Positions 25,453-35,192 are shown, counted from the first letter of the stretch. The stretch is 64,000 nucleotides of DNA from Rikenellaceae bacterium (GCA_017463585.1 JAFTOX010000013.1:62001-126000); one strand, 5' to 3'. Numbers and translations: made by a program. Notes: a model not told the origin generated them from the letters alone.

Positions 25453-26769
25453 ATGATCAAATACACACCTAAGAATCGCGTTCTGTGGGGCAATATTCTG
25501 ATGTCGATCGCCGTCAGTCTGTTGGTCAATTTCTCGTATCTGCTGGTGCTGTTCGCCTCGCACAATAGCGACAACAAACGCCCCAGCTGGCTCGAAAAAT
25601 ATGACGCTCGAAAGGTCGAACTCGCCGACGAGGGTACACTCCGCGTTATGCCCGACGGATATGGATATTTGATTATGGACGAGGGGTGCCCGATTGACAC
25701 CATCTACGTCGGCTCGAACTCAATCTGGCGACTCGAACTGCACAACGGCGACCGTATGCAGGTCACTGCACTCACCCCCGAGGTCGATGGCGCACATCAT
25801 TCGCTCTTCACGATCACAAAGCTCAATGGCGAGGAGTTCGACTACGCTGCTCGTTTCGACAAGCCCGACACCAACTCTCAAACCGCCTTGCAGATTATCT
25901 GCTATGCGTTGTTGATGTTCGTGGTGCTGACAATCGTTACACGTAGCTCGCGCAAGGGTACGCTGTGGCAGCGATATTTCCTGCCCTATGCGATTAGTCT
26001 GCTGATCGTGGTGGCATTCTTCTTCGCTGCGCCGCTGATCGGAATCAAGGCCGACACACACCGTGGAGCGTTGGATATCGTGCTGATGCTCAAATGTATG
26101 TTCGTCTATGTGGTGGCGGTGCTCTATGCTCGTATCTACGACCTGCTCTACCAGCGTCAGCGTATCGAAATCAAGAACGAACAACTCAAAACCGAAAACC
26201 TATCGACACGTTACAGCGCTCTGGTGAGCCAGATCAGCCCGCACTTCCTGTTCAACTCGCTCAACTCGCTCTCGATGCTGGTGCGCGAGAAGCACAACGA
26301 GAAGGCTCTGACCTACATCGACCGTCTGTCGCACGTGTTCCGCTATGTCATTCAGAATGGGCAGAATACCCTCTCGACCGTGGCCGACGAGTTGCAATTT
26401 ATCGACTCGTATCGCTACCTGTTAGAGGTGCGCTATGCCGACAAACTCTTCTTCGAGATCGACATCGACCCCTCGTATATGGAGCGTCAAATGCCCTCGT
26501 TGGCTCTGCAACCTCTGATCGAGAACGCCGTGAAGCACAACGCCATAACCCGCTCGAAGCCGCTCACAATCTCGATCTACACCAAAGATGGAGCCATTGT
26601 GGTTTCGAACCCCGTGATCCCCAAGATCGAGGCGGAGGTCAGCACGGGCATCGGTCTGCAAAATCTCTCGTCACGTTGGCAGATGATCACCGAGAAGGAT
26701 ATCGAGGTGATTCGCACCGAAAAGACCTTCGAGGTGCGACTGCCGTTGATCAACGAGCCGAAAAAATAA
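25453..26769 (+). CDS. LytS/YehU-type sensor histidine kinase
   Basis: 438 residues. About four membrane helices (near 15-37, 148-168, 178-198, 208-230), with an extracytoplasmic loop of ~110 residues after the first. Then comes a His_kinase domain (PF06580): SQISPHFLFNSLNSLS with the phospho-His, and the ATP-binding PLIENAVKHN and TGIGLQNLSSRW. The LytTR regulator gene follows 29 bp downstream as its partner. The signal is unknown. Confidence 0.93.
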   Translation: MIKYTPKNRVLWGNILMSIAVSLLVNFSYLLVLFASHNSDNKRPSWLEKYDARKVELADEGTLRVMPDGYGYLIMDEGCPIDTIYVGSNSIWRLELHNGDRMQVTALTPEVDGAHHSLFTITKLNGEEFDYAARFDKPDTNSQTALQIICYALLMFVVLTIVTRSSRKGTLWQRYFLPYAISLLIVVAFFFAAPLIGIKADTHRGALDIVLMLKCMFVYVVAVLYARIYDLLYQRQRIEIKNEQLKTENLSTRYSALVSQISPHFLFNSLNSLSMLVREKHNEKALTYIDRLSHVFRYVIQNGQNTLSTVADELQFIDSYRYLLEVRYADKLFFEIDIDPSYMERQMPSLALQPLIENAVKHNAITRSKPLTISIYTKDGAIVVSNPVIPKIEAEVSTGIGLQNLSSRWQMITEKDIEVIRTEKTFEVRLPLINEPKK

Positions 26770-26798
26770 CGTCAAACCCGTAACCTCACACCAAAGAA

Positions 26799-27560
26799 AT
26801 GAAGACTCTGATTATTGAGGACGAAACCGCTGCTGCGGTCAATCTACGTGCACTGCTTGCGGAGGTCGATCCCTCGATTGAGGTGATTGACGTGCTCGAA
26901 TCGGTGGCCGAGAGTGTCGATTATCTGCGCTCGAAGCCCACACCCGATCTTGTATTTATGGATATTCATCTGGCCGATGGCGACTCGTTCAAAATCTTCA
27001 ACCACGTCGAGGTCAACTGCCCGATCGTGTTCACCACGGCATACGATCAATATGCGCTTGAAGCGTTCAAAGTCAATAGCATAGACTACCTTTTGAAGCC
27101 CATTGCGCCCGACGATCTGCGTCGAGCATTGGAGAAGTTGCGCCGTCTGTCGGCTCCCGAGCGCGAGGCCGTAATCGAGCGCACGAATGCAATGGCAACC
27201 GAGCCTCGCCAGCCGCAGCAGAACGTATTTTTGGTACAGGTGCGCGACCGCATTCGCCCGCTCAGCGTCGACGAGGTGGCATTCTTCTATACCTGCGACG
27301 AGCACGTGACGGCACACACATTCTCGGGCGAGGAGCTTGCGATCGACCGCACGCTGGAAGCTCTTTCAGGCGTGCTGGACGAGCATGAGTTCTATCGTGC
27401 CAATCGTCAGTTTATCGTCGCTCGCAAGGCGTTGAAGGATATTTCGGTCTGGTTTGGTAGCCGTTTGGCACTCAATTTGAACGTCGAAACTCCCGAACGC
27501 ATCATCATCTCGAAGGCGCGAGTGCCGAAATTCAAAAAGTGGCTCACCGGAGCCGAATAG
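26799..27560 (+). CDS. LytTR-family response regulator
   Basis: 253 residues. The receiver domain (1-120) has the acidic pair IIEDE, phospho-acceptor Asp in LVFMDIHLADG, and Lys in LLKPI. The LytTR DNA-binding domain lies near 145-250 (VQVRDRIRPLSVDEVAFFYTCDEHV, FYRANRQFIVARKAL). It is the transcriptional output of the adjacent LytS-type kinase. Confidence 0.94.
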   Translation: MKTLIIEDETAAAVNLRALLAEVDPSIEVIDVLESVAESVDYLRSKPTPDLVFMDIHLADGDSFKIFNHVEVNCPIVFTTAYDQYALEAFKVNSIDYLLKPIAPDDLRRALEKLRRLSAPEREAVIERTNAMATEPRQPQQNVFLVQVRDRIRPLSVDEVAFFYTCDEHVTAHTFSGEELAIDRTLEALSGVLDEHEFYRANRQFIVARKALKDISVWFGSRLALNLNVETPERIIISKARVPKFKKWLTGAE

Positions 27561-27627
27561 GGCACACCCCGTCGTAGAGTTGTCGTAGCGTTCGTGAAAG
27601 TTTACTCTTTAAATCATAAACGCTTGT

Positions 27628-28086
27628 ATGACAACTCCTATTCGATTTCTGATGATTGCGGCGACCCTCTTTGCATTGTGTGGCGCCGCAGCTCACAACC
27701 ACAATCCCGAAAAGCGTGCCGACCGCCACGAAATGGCAGCCGAGCGTCGTACCAATGAAATGGCTAAGTCGTTGGCATTGACCGACGTGCAGAAACGTGC
27801 CGTACACGACTTGAATCGTCAGCGTGCGGAGGCATTTCACGCCGTGCGACACGACACCTCGCTCACAGCCGAGCAACGTCAGGCACGTTTCGATGAGGCC
27901 GACGACACCTATCGCTCAAAGCTCAAAACGGTGCTCACACCTCAACAATACGATCAATGGCAAGCCAACTACAATAGTGCCGTGCTGCCGCGAGGTAAGA
28001 GCGCCCGCCACGACAAGCGCTATCGTCGCTCGGCAGAGGCGTGCTGCAAGGGTCAATGCGTAGCGAAAGACTCGACCAAAAAGTAG
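27628..28086 (+). CDS. Spy/CpxP-like small periplasmic protein
   Basis: 152 residues with a signal peptide (about residues 1-22). The mature part is strongly helical and charged: NEMAKSLALTDVQKRAVHDLN, then LTAEQRQARFDEADDTYRSKL and LTPQQYDQW, repeated in Spy/CpxP-like and DUF4890 proteins. These bind unfolded proteins or sense stress in the periplasm. It ends with a basic, two-Cys tail. Placed 67 bp after the LytTR gene, it may be its target. Function inferred only from pattern. Confidence 0.7.
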   Translation: MTTPIRFLMIAATLFALCGAAAHNHNPEKRADRHEMAAERRTNEMAKSLALTDVQKRAVHDLNRQRAEAFHAVRHDTSLTAEQRQARFDEADDTYRSKLKTVLTPQQYDQWQANYNSAVLPRGKSARHDKRYRRSAEACCKGQCVAKDSTKK

Positions 28087-28109
28087 CCCGTCACACTCCT
28101 ACAAACAAC

Positions 28110-28137
28110 AAGGCCGCCCCCGCGAAGGGACGGCCTT
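28110..28137. terminator. Terminator between convergent genes
   Basis: Stem AAGGCCG / CGGCCTT enclosing CCCC-GCGAA-GGGA, flanked by A and T residues on both sides. It serves the Spy-like gene and the transglutaminase gene. Confidence 0.75.
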
Positions 28138-28161
28138 ATTAATTATTATAGGTAGGGTCGA

Positions 28162-29592
28162 TTACTTATACTCCAACACCTTGAAACTATAACTGAAATC
28201 AACACCTACGAACAACATACCACGCTGGGTCTCAGCCTCACCCGTCTGCGAGTCAACTGTATCGCAACGGCCAAACTTACGCTTGGGCGAGAAATCGCGC
28301 GAGTAATCGAGGTTGGCAATCATACGGTACGAATCGATACCGCTATTGAAGAACTTATCGCCAATGCCCGTAACTGCCAACGCCTCGCTCGGACGACCAA
28401 ACGAAGGATCGCAAGGAATCCAACCAACGCCCTCGAAATAGAGCTCGGTCCAATCGTGCAGGTTGCAATCGTTCGGGTGGAACATCAGACCGCTCTGCCA
28501 ACGTGCAGGAACACCTGCGCAACGCGACATCGTGATCATCAACAGACCAACTTGACCGCAGTCACCCTTCGAGTTTGCAACTACATACTCGGGAATATTG
28601 GGAATCAACGAGTAGTTCACAGCCGAAGCCCAAGGATAGGTCTTGGTGATGTAGTCGAAGATCAGGCTCACCTTCTTGCGAGGATCCTGCTCGTCACCTA
28701 CAACCTGAGCAGTCAGCTCCTTAATGCGGTCGGTGAACATCACGTGCGGGAAACGCTCAGCGGTGTACTCCTTATAGACTGCCGACTCGGTATCGTAAGG
28801 CTCGATCTCCAACTTTTCGAGATCGTACCACTGACCATACGACGTGTACTCATATTCGATAAAGAAGGGCTTTGCAGCGTCCTCAGCCGAGGTAATCACA
28901 CGCTCGAAGTAAGCGGTATTGTGCAGTGCTGTCGGGTCGTTGAAATACTCCTCGCTGGTTGCCAACGCAACGAAATCCTTCTGACGAGGAACGTCCATAC
29001 GCGGAATGGGAATCCATACGCGAACGGTATCACCCGGCACGATTGCGCCCGTCTCGTTCAGCGTGATCTCGTGGCGCACCTTCATACGAACCGGTGCTGT
29101 CAGCTCACCGCTACCTGCTGCGGTAATCTCAGGAATCTGAATGATCAGAATGCTATCGAGCGAGCTGATGTCCGAGCTCTCCTGCTTGAACTGCGACGCC
29201 CACTCATCAACGCGGAACACATTGGGACCCGCATTGCGGAAGTAGCACTTCTTGCCATCGATCACCTTATATTCGATCACACCCGAAGCTTCCCACTCAG
29301 CAACCTTCTCGGCTGTCAGCTCGGGGATATACTTCTTGATATAATCAACCACGTATGCGCTATCACGACGGAAATCGCGGCGCACCAGCTTGATCGAGTC
29401 GCGCGTCCAAGTCAGCTGAGCGATCTCGGTCTCATCGGTTGCCGTCGCCAAGTTCTCCTCAATCATCTGCTCAGCGGCGGTCAATTCGCCCGCAGCCAAA
29501 GCCTCTGCCAGCGGGTCGGGAGCCGCCTTAGGTGCACACGATGCCACAACAGCAGCAACGCCCAACAGTGCAAAAATGTTTCTCAATTTCAT
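28162..29592 (-). CDS. Transglutaminase-like lipoprotein
   Basis: 476 residues. Lipoprotein signal ends VASC (Cys19). After ~250 residues of beta-rich sequence comes a transglutaminase-like core with the Cys-His-Asp triad: KGDCGQVGLLMITM, NLHDWTELYF, PCDPSFG. Such proteins in Bacteroidota are envelope peptidases. It is the last gene of the operon with NlpC/P60 and dipeptide epimerase genes, which suggests action on murein peptides. The exact bond cleaved is unknown. Confidence 0.88.
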   Translation of the reverse strand: MKLRNIFALLGVAAVVASCAPKAAPDPLAEALAAGELTAAEQMIEENLATATDETEIAQLTWTRDSIKLVRRDFRRDSAYVVDYIKKYIPELTAEKVAEWEASGVIEYKVIDGKKCYFRNAGPNVFRVDEWASQFKQESSDISSLDSILIIQIPEITAAGSGELTAPVRMKVRHEITLNETGAIVPGDTVRVWIPIPRMDVPRQKDFVALATSEEYFNDPTALHNTAYFERVITSAEDAAKPFFIEYEYTSYGQWYDLEKLEIEPYDTESAVYKEYTAERFPHVMFTDRIKELTAQVVGDEQDPRKKVSLIFDYITKTYPWASAVNYSLIPNIPEYVVANSKGDCGQVGLLMITMSRCAGVPARWQSGLMFHPNDCNLHDWTELYFEGVGWIPCDPSFGRPSEALAVTGIGDKFFNSGIDSYRMIANLDYSRDFSPKRKFGRCDTVDSQTGEAETQRGMLFVGVDFSYSFKVLEYK

Positions 29593-29621
29593 CTCTTACG
29601 TTTTAGTCGATTAGTATTCGA

Positions 29622-30800
29622 TTACAGATCGGTACGCTTTACGATACCAATACCCGGACGGTCGCTGGGGATAACCTTACCATCAACCACCTTCATACCA
29701 TCGTAGGGATCCGACGAGTGAGCAATCAGCACGTTACCGTCCAAGTCAGCCCAATCGCAAGCGCAAGCTACGTGCGACGCAGCCGAAATTGCACACGAAG
29801 TCTCAGTCATACAGCCGATCATAACCTTCATATTGAGCGTACGAGCCAACGAAACCATCTTATTAGCCTCGCGCATACCGGTACACTTCATCAGCTTGAT
29901 GTTGATACCCGAGAATACGCCCTTCAACTTCGGAACGTCGATCAGACGCTGGCACGACTCATCAGCGATGGTGGGCAGCGGCGAGTTCTGAGTGATCCAC
30001 GCCATATCGTCGAGGTTGTACTTGCCGATAGGCTGCTCGATGAAGATAAAGCCGTGCTCCTTGCACCAATGGATCATCTCCAATGCGTGGTGCTTGTCCT
30101 TCCAGCCCTGGTTTGCGTCAACGCACAGAGGCTTGGTAGGCTCAACCGAGCGGATAGCACCAACCAGCTCCTCGTCCTGCGGCGTACCCAACTTAACCTT
30201 AATCAGGTTGTAAGGTGCAGCCTCCTTGGTCTTCTCGCGAACAACCTCGGGAGTATCGATACCGATCGTGAACGAGGTATCGGGAGCTTTCATACGGTCG
30301 TAACCCCAGATGTTGTACCAAGGCTGACCGATCAGCTTACCAACCAGGTCGTGAAGTGCGATATCGACAGCCGCCTTAGCTGCGGTGTTGAACGTGGTCA
30401 GGTTATCGACCTCGAACAGAATATCTTCGAGCAGGAAAGGCGAAGGATACTTATCCAAAATAGGCTGAATACGGCTCAGGAATGCCATTGCCGACTCCGA
30501 CGTCTCGCCCAGATAGGGAGGCATAGCAGCCTCACCATAACCCTCATAACCGCCGTACTCGATCTTGGTCAGCACGATGGGGGTATGGGTACGGGTGTAA
30601 CCCGAAACGGTGAAGGGGTGAGCCAGCGCAGCGTCAGCACGCCAGAACGTCAGTTTCATCTTCTCGTTGCCGATCGACGACTTCTTGCCCTTACCTACCG
30701 ATGCAGCTACCGACGGAAATGCCGACGCAGCCAGCGAGGGAGCTACCGTAGCAACAACGCCTGTTGCCAATGCCTTCTTGATAAAATCTCTTCTTTTCAT
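29622..30800 (-). CDS. Dipeptide epimerase (L-Ala-D/L-Glu type), Tat-exported
   Basis: 392 residues of the enolase superfamily. The first ~35 residues are a Tat signal: MKRRDFIKK then a hydrophobic ATGVVATVAPSLAASAF. Active-site motifs are intact: IKVKLGTPQDEE (KxK), CVDANQGW, IEQPIG, IADESC, GINIKLMKCTGM. It converts L-Ala-D-Glu to L-Ala-L-Glu in murein-peptide breakdown. Most characterised relatives, such as E. coli YcjG, are cytoplasmic, so export is notable. Located between the NlpC/P60 and transglutaminase genes. Confidence 0.9.
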   Translation of the reverse strand: MKRRDFIKKALATGVVATVAPSLAASAFPSVAASVGKGKKSSIGNEKMKLTFWRADAALAHPFTVSGYTRTHTPIVLTKIEYGGYEGYGEAAMPPYLGETSESAMAFLSRIQPILDKYPSPFLLEDILFEVDNLTTFNTAAKAAVDIALHDLVGKLIGQPWYNIWGYDRMKAPDTSFTIGIDTPEVVREKTKEAAPYNLIKVKLGTPQDEELVGAIRSVEPTKPLCVDANQGWKDKHHALEMIHWCKEHGFIFIEQPIGKYNLDDMAWITQNSPLPTIADESCQRLIDVPKLKGVFSGINIKLMKCTGMREANKMVSLARTLNMKVMIGCMTETSCAISAASHVACACDWADLDGNVLIAHSSDPYDGMKVVDGKVIPSDRPGIGIVKRTDL

Positions 30801-30826
30801 TGTTCTGTATGTTTTAAGTTGTTTAT

Positions 30827-31996
30827 TTATTGCTTGTTATAGAGCGGGCAATTCTCAACCGACCAAACGCCCTTGTCGCTATCCTCAGTGCCAATGATTC
30901 GCGTTGCGCGGATCAGCTGGTTGAGCCAATGCTTCGAATACTCCTCGTGCTCGGGATTGAAGCTCGAAATGTGGATCAAACCCGCCTCGTGGATAAACTT
31001 ACCATCGCCCATATAGACGCCCACGTGGGTTACGCGACGGCTACCGAAGAAGACCAGATCGCCCTTCTTCAACTTGGTCCAATCCTTATCCGACACGTCG
31101 ATATTGTCGCCCGTCAGGCACTGCTGCGACGCGTCACGTGCCAGCACCAGACCGTTCAACAGATAGACCGTCTTGGCCATACCGCTGCAATCGAGCATCT
31201 TGGTCGAGGTGCCTGCCCACAGATACGACGTACCGAGCAGATTCTGCGCCTCAGCAATCACTGCGTCAGCGGTCGGGCGGCGCTTCTTCCAAACCTCAAA
31301 ATCCTCAACGTCCGAGCGCAACAGATAGCCCTTGCGGCCCTTCGGCAGCTCAACAGCAATGAACTTACCCTTAGCCTTGCCCTTGTTCAGAACGATCGAA
31401 CCTGCGGTGATGTCGGTTACGTGAGCCGATTTCACATCGGGCTGCTCGTAGATCCAACCCGTCGTGGGCATATAGACAACCTTATCGGCCTCAACCCAAG
31501 CGTTATACTGCTCGCGGGTCATCGTCTTGACGCCACGCTTTGCAACCCAACCCAGGTAGCCTTCGGGAGTCTGCACATAGTACCAGCCATTGTCGTCCAG
31601 CACGCGCACGGGCATACCCATCAACAACTGAGTGAGCTGCTCCGACGAGTAGTTACCCTCACGGCGCACGGTTGCAACGGCGATATCGATCACGCCATAG
31701 ACCTCGCCCTTCATCTTTGCGTCGGGCAGCAGGCGAACATCATTCACGAGTTTCTTGCCCTCGAACTTTGCGTTCAGTCGTTCGATTGTTTCGTCGAGTG
31801 CCTCCTTCGAGGTGGTGCGACCCGTTACAACCGTAACGCTCGGATACTCATCGACTTGAATGTCGTAGAGCACCGTTCGCTTGTCGGGAGCGTGTTTAGC
31901 TTTGATCTCTTTGAGAATGTCGCCCGTAGGCTGAGCCGCGAGCATACCGCAAGCAGCAAAAAGGGTGAAAATCAGCGCAGTAAATTTACGTGTCAT
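30827..31996 (-). CDS. NlpC/P60 (C40) peptidase with SH3-like domains
   Basis: 389 residues with a Sec signal peptide (1-20). SH3b-like modules fall near 135-235 (VRVLDDNGWYYVQTPEGYLGWV). The C-terminal NlpC/P60 domain has catalytic Cys in MLDCSGMAKTVYL and His in VTHVGVYMGDGKFIHEAG. The layout matches gamma-D-glutamyl-L-diamino-acid endopeptidases (YkfC/DPP VI type), which free L-Ala-D-Glu from murein peptides. The epimerase encoded next would act on that product. Confidence 0.9.
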   Translation of the reverse strand: MTRKFTALIFTLFAACGMLAAQPTGDILKEIKAKHAPDKRTVLYDIQVDEYPSVTVVTGRTTSKEALDETIERLNAKFEGKKLVNDVRLLPDAKMKGEVYGVIDIAVATVRREGNYSSEQLTQLLMGMPVRVLDDNGWYYVQTPEGYLGWVAKRGVKTMTREQYNAWVEADKVVYMPTTGWIYEQPDVKSAHVTDITAGSIVLNKGKAKGKFIAVELPKGRKGYLLRSDVEDFEVWKKRRPTADAVIAEAQNLLGTSYLWAGTSTKMLDCSGMAKTVYLLNGLVLARDASQQCLTGDNIDVSDKDWTKLKKGDLVFFGSRRVTHVGVYMGDGKFIHEAGLIHISSFNPEHEEYSKHWLNQLIRATRIIGTEDSDKGVWSVENCPLYNKQ

Positions 31997-32054
31997 AGTT
32001 TTATTGGTTTTAATTTTTTAGTCCATTCACGCGCGCATACGAATATGCGACCTA

Positions 32055-32062
32055 CAAATTTA
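32055..32062 (-). promoter_or_regulatory. -7 box for NlpC/P60 operon
   Basis: Minus strand TAAATTTG (TAnnTTTG), about 60 nt upstream of the NlpC/P60 start. The same TAAATTTG box precedes the lipoprotein gene at 32834. Confidence 0.5.
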
Positions 32063-32117
32063 GAAAATCTTATTGAAACTCGCAACAAAACACGCCACAA
32101 ATACGCCCAATTTTCTC

Positions 32118-32160
32118 CAAAAAATCGTGGCGAAAGGTTCATAACCAAACCCTTCGCCAC
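32118..32160 (-). terminator. Terminator after hypothetical lipoprotein
   Basis: Minus strand GTGGCGAA(G)...TTCGCCAC stem followed by GATTTTTTGG, 26 bp beyond the stop at 32187. Confidence 0.75.
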
Positions 32161-32186
32161 AAATCGGTTACGACAGCACGTCGTCG

Positions 32187-32834
32187 CTATTCGACTGTCA
32201 GCGTGATCGACTTTTCGAACACCTGTCCGTCAGTGGTTATCATCTTGACCGTAACGGGATACTCGCCCGCCTCAGCAGGAGGGGTGGCGAAACAGATTGC
32301 AGCAACTTGATTAACTTTTCCGCCACTACAATGTCCCAGCATTTTCAGGTCGTCAGCCGTCATCTCTGCAAGCGACATCTCATAGACCATCTTCCCATCT
32401 TTTCGGTCGTTGCTGATGAATTTATAAAGCGACACAAATTTCAAAGTAACAATCTCAGCTAACGATTCGCCTGCCGCAAACTGCTCATTCCAATCGCGCG
32501 AGCAGGTTATCTCGATCGATTCATAATCAACGGCATAGCCAAAATGCCACGGTTTTGTTTTGCTTGCGTCATTGAACACTCGTTGCTCATAGTAATCTTG
32601 ATAATGAGTTTGATATTTGGAATAGAGATATTGATCACCATTTCCCAAAATATCACAAAGAAACTCGACACCAATCGGATTAATGCTAATCTGCATTTGA
32701 TCGTCAACGCGCAACTCTATATCGTCATACGAATAATAACCATCAATGTAAGCCTCCCATTTGCCATAGATCACACCCTCGCCACAACCTACGAGTATAA
32801 CCAGACTGAGAAACAGAATAATTACTCTTTTCAT
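32187..32834 (-). CDS. Hypothetical lipoprotein
   Basis: 215 residues. Lipoprotein signal MKRVIILFLSLVILVGC with Cys17 then GEG. The body has no domain I know; a C-terminal Ig-like strand pattern (EYPVTVKMITTDGQVFEKSITL) is possible. Codons are visibly more AT-rich than in neighbours (many AAT, TAT, ATA), which hints at recent acquisition. Own promoter and terminator suggest a single-gene unit. Confidence 0.78.
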   Translation of the reverse strand: MKRVIILFLSLVILVGCGEGVIYGKWEAYIDGYYSYDDIELRVDDQMQISINPIGVEFLCDILGNGDQYLYSKYQTHYQDYYEQRVFNDASKTKPWHFGYAVDYESIEITCSRDWNEQFAAGESLAEIVTLKFVSLYKFISNDRKDGKMVYEMSLAEMTADDLKMLGHCSGGKVNQVAAICFATPPAEAGEYPVTVKMITTDGQVFEKSITLTVE

Positions 32835-32856
32835 AACATTTTAGTTTAGGGTACTA

Positions 32857-32864
32857 CAAATTTA
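32857..32864 (-). promoter_or_regulatory. -7 box for hypothetical lipoprotein
   Basis: Minus strand TAAATTTG about 23 nt before the start at 32834. Confidence 0.5.
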
Positions 32865-32929
32865 GAAAAATTAATCGAAAATATCTAATTTAGGCGTGCG
32901 AAATCACACTACATCAACAGATTTTTTCG

Positions 32930-32937
32930 TACTTTTG
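32930..32937 (+). promoter_or_regulatory. -7 box for glnN
   Basis: TACTTTTG (TAnnTTTG) with the start of glnN 56 nt downstream; divergent from the lipoprotein promoter. Confidence 0.55.
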
Positions 32938-32993
32938 TCGCGTGGTTCGATAGCGTAAGCCACAACCCTCACAAAAACAGACACAACCCTACA

Positions 32994-35168
32994 ATGTCAT
33001 CACTGAGATTCAGAATGGTCGAGGCGGCAATAAACCGTAAGCCCCTCGCAGCCCAGACACCCGAAGGACGTCCCTCGGAATACTTTGGCACGAAGGTTTT
33101 CAACCGTGCCACAATGCGCCGTTATCTCCACAAAACCATCTACGACGCTATGCTCGACACGATGGATAACGGAACGCCCCTCTCGCGCGAGATTGCCGAC
33201 GAGGTAGCCGCAGGTATGAAGCAATGGGCTATGGATCAGGGCGCTACGCACTACACCCACTGGTTCCAACCGCTGACGGGAGGCACAGCCGAGAAGCACG
33301 ACGCATTCCTCGAACACGATGGCAAGGGCGGTATCATCGAGTCGCTTTCGGGCAAGCTACTCATTCAGCAGGAACCCGACGCCTCGTCGTTCCCCAATGG
33401 CGGTATCCGCAACACCTTCGAGGCGCGCGGTTACTCGGCTTGGGACGCAACGTCGCCCGCATTTATCGTCGATACAACACTCTGTATTCCAACCATTTTC
33501 ATTGCATACACGGGCGAGGCTCTCGACTACAAGCTGCCCTTGTTGCGTTCGATTTCGGCCGTAGGCAAGGCTGCCGTGGACGTGTGCCACTACTTCGATC
33601 CCGAAGTCAAGCGCGTAACCGCATTTTTAGGTTGGGAGCAAGAGTATTTTTTGGTCGATGAGGGTCTGTGGGCCGCACGCCCCGACCTCGTGCTGACGGG
33701 TCGCACGCTGATGGGTCACGAGAGCGCCAAGAACCAGCAGTTGGAGGACCACTATTTCGGTGCGATTCCCGACCGCGTAATCGAGTTTATGAAGGACTTA
33801 GAGCGCGAGTCGTTGAAGCTCGGTATTCCCGTCAAGACACGCCACAACGAGGTGGCACCCAACCAGTTCGAGTTGGCTCCGATCTATGAGGAGATGAACC
33901 TCGCCAACGACCATAACCAACTGCTGCTCATTCTGATGGAGAAGGTGGCACGTCGCCACTCGTTCCGCGTTCTGTTGCACGAAAAACCCTTCAAAGGTAT
34001 CAACGGATCGGGCAAGCACAACAACTGGTCGCTCGGCACCGACACGGGTGTCAATCTGCTCTCGCCAGGTAAGACCCCGCAGGCAAATCTCCAATTCGTC
34101 ACATTCATCGCCAACATCATAGCGGCTGTCTATCGCCACAATGGCGCATTGAAGGCCTCGGTTTCGACCGCAACCAATGCCCACCGTCTGGGCGCAAACG
34201 AGGCTCCTCCTGCAATCATCTCGGTCTTCCTCGGCAAGCAGGTTTCGGCTGCCCTCGACAAGATCGCCGAGAGCCAGAGTGAGGACGCAATCGTCTTCGA
34301 CGCAAAGACCGGTTTCAAAATGCAGGGTATCCCCTCGATTCCCGAGCTGCTGATGGACAATACCGACCGCAACCGAACTTCGCCCTTTGCCTTCACAGGT
34401 AACCGTTTCGAGTTCCGTGCGGTGGGTTCGCTGACCAACTGCGCCTCGGCAATGATCACCCTCAACGCCGCCGTAGCCGAGCAGCTCACCATATTCAAAG
34501 GTCGCGTCGATAATCGAATCGCTAATGGCGACTCGGTCGAAAAAGCTATTTTTGAGGAGGTTAAGGCACTGGTAAATGAGTGCCAACCCATTCTTTTCGA
34601 TGGCAACGGCTACTCGGACGAGTGGAAAGAGGAGGCTGCACGTCGCGGTTTGGACTGCGAGACTTCGGTGCCATTGATTCTCGATCGTATGCTCACGAAG
34701 AGCACCAAACAGATGTTTGCGTCGACGGGCGTGCTGAATGGCGTAGAGCTGAAAGCCCGCACCGACGTAAGTTGGGATATGTACACCAAGAAGATTCAGA
34801 TCGAGGCGCGTGTTATGGGCGATTTGGCTCTGAATCAGATTGTTCCGATCGCATCGAAATACGAGGCAATGTTGCTCGACAAGGTCTATAAGATGTCGCA
34901 ACTCAACCTCGACGCGTCGCAGGACATCGCACTGATCAAGGAGATCTCGACCCTCACGACCGACATTCAGCGTATGGTCAATGAGATGATCGAGGCTCGC
35001 AAGGTTGCCAACCGCATCACCGAGGAGCGCGCCAAGGCGATCGCTTATCACGATACGGTGGCCGACTACTTGGAGGATATCCGCAACTGCATCGACCGCC
35101 TCGAAATGGTGATCGACGACCAGATGTGGACTCTGCCCAAGTACCGCGAGCTGCTGTTCCTGAGATAG
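32994..35168 (+). CDS. glnN: Glutamine synthetase type III
   Basis: 724 residues, the length typical of GSIII rather than the ~450 of GSI. It condenses glutamate and ammonia with ATP. Recognisable segments are KVFNRATMRRYL, THYTHWFQPLTG, the glutamate-binding HNEVAPNQFELAPIYEEMNLANDHNQ and HEKPFKGINGSGKHNNWSLGTDTG, and NRTSPFAFTGNRFEFRAVGS. GSIII is the main form in many Bacteroidales. Monocistronic with its own promoter and terminator. Confidence 0.97.
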   Translation: MSSLRFRMVEAAINRKPLAAQTPEGRPSEYFGTKVFNRATMRRYLHKTIYDAMLDTMDNGTPLSREIADEVAAGMKQWAMDQGATHYTHWFQPLTGGTAEKHDAFLEHDGKGGIIESLSGKLLIQQEPDASSFPNGGIRNTFEARGYSAWDATSPAFIVDTTLCIPTIFIAYTGEALDYKLPLLRSISAVGKAAVDVCHYFDPEVKRVTAFLGWEQEYFLVDEGLWAARPDLVLTGRTLMGHESAKNQQLEDHYFGAIPDRVIEFMKDLERESLKLGIPVKTRHNEVAPNQFELAPIYEEMNLANDHNQLLLILMEKVARRHSFRVLLHEKPFKGINGSGKHNNWSLGTDTGVNLLSPGKTPQANLQFVTFIANIIAAVYRHNGALKASVSTATNAHRLGANEAPPAIISVFLGKQVSAALDKIAESQSEDAIVFDAKTGFKMQGIPSIPELLMDNTDRNRTSPFAFTGNRFEFRAVGSLTNCASAMITLNAAVAEQLTIFKGRVDNRIANGDSVEKAIFEEVKALVNECQPILFDGNGYSDEWKEEAARRGLDCETSVPLILDRMLTKSTKQMFASTGVLNGVELKARTDVSWDMYTKKIQIEARVMGDLALNQIVPIASKYEAMLLDKVYKMSQLNLDASQDIALIKEISTLTTDIQRMVNEMIEARKVANRITEERAKAIAYHDTVADYLEDIRNCIDRLEMVIDDQMWTLPKYRELLFLR

Positions 35169-35192
35169 TTACTACAAACAACACATAATAAT

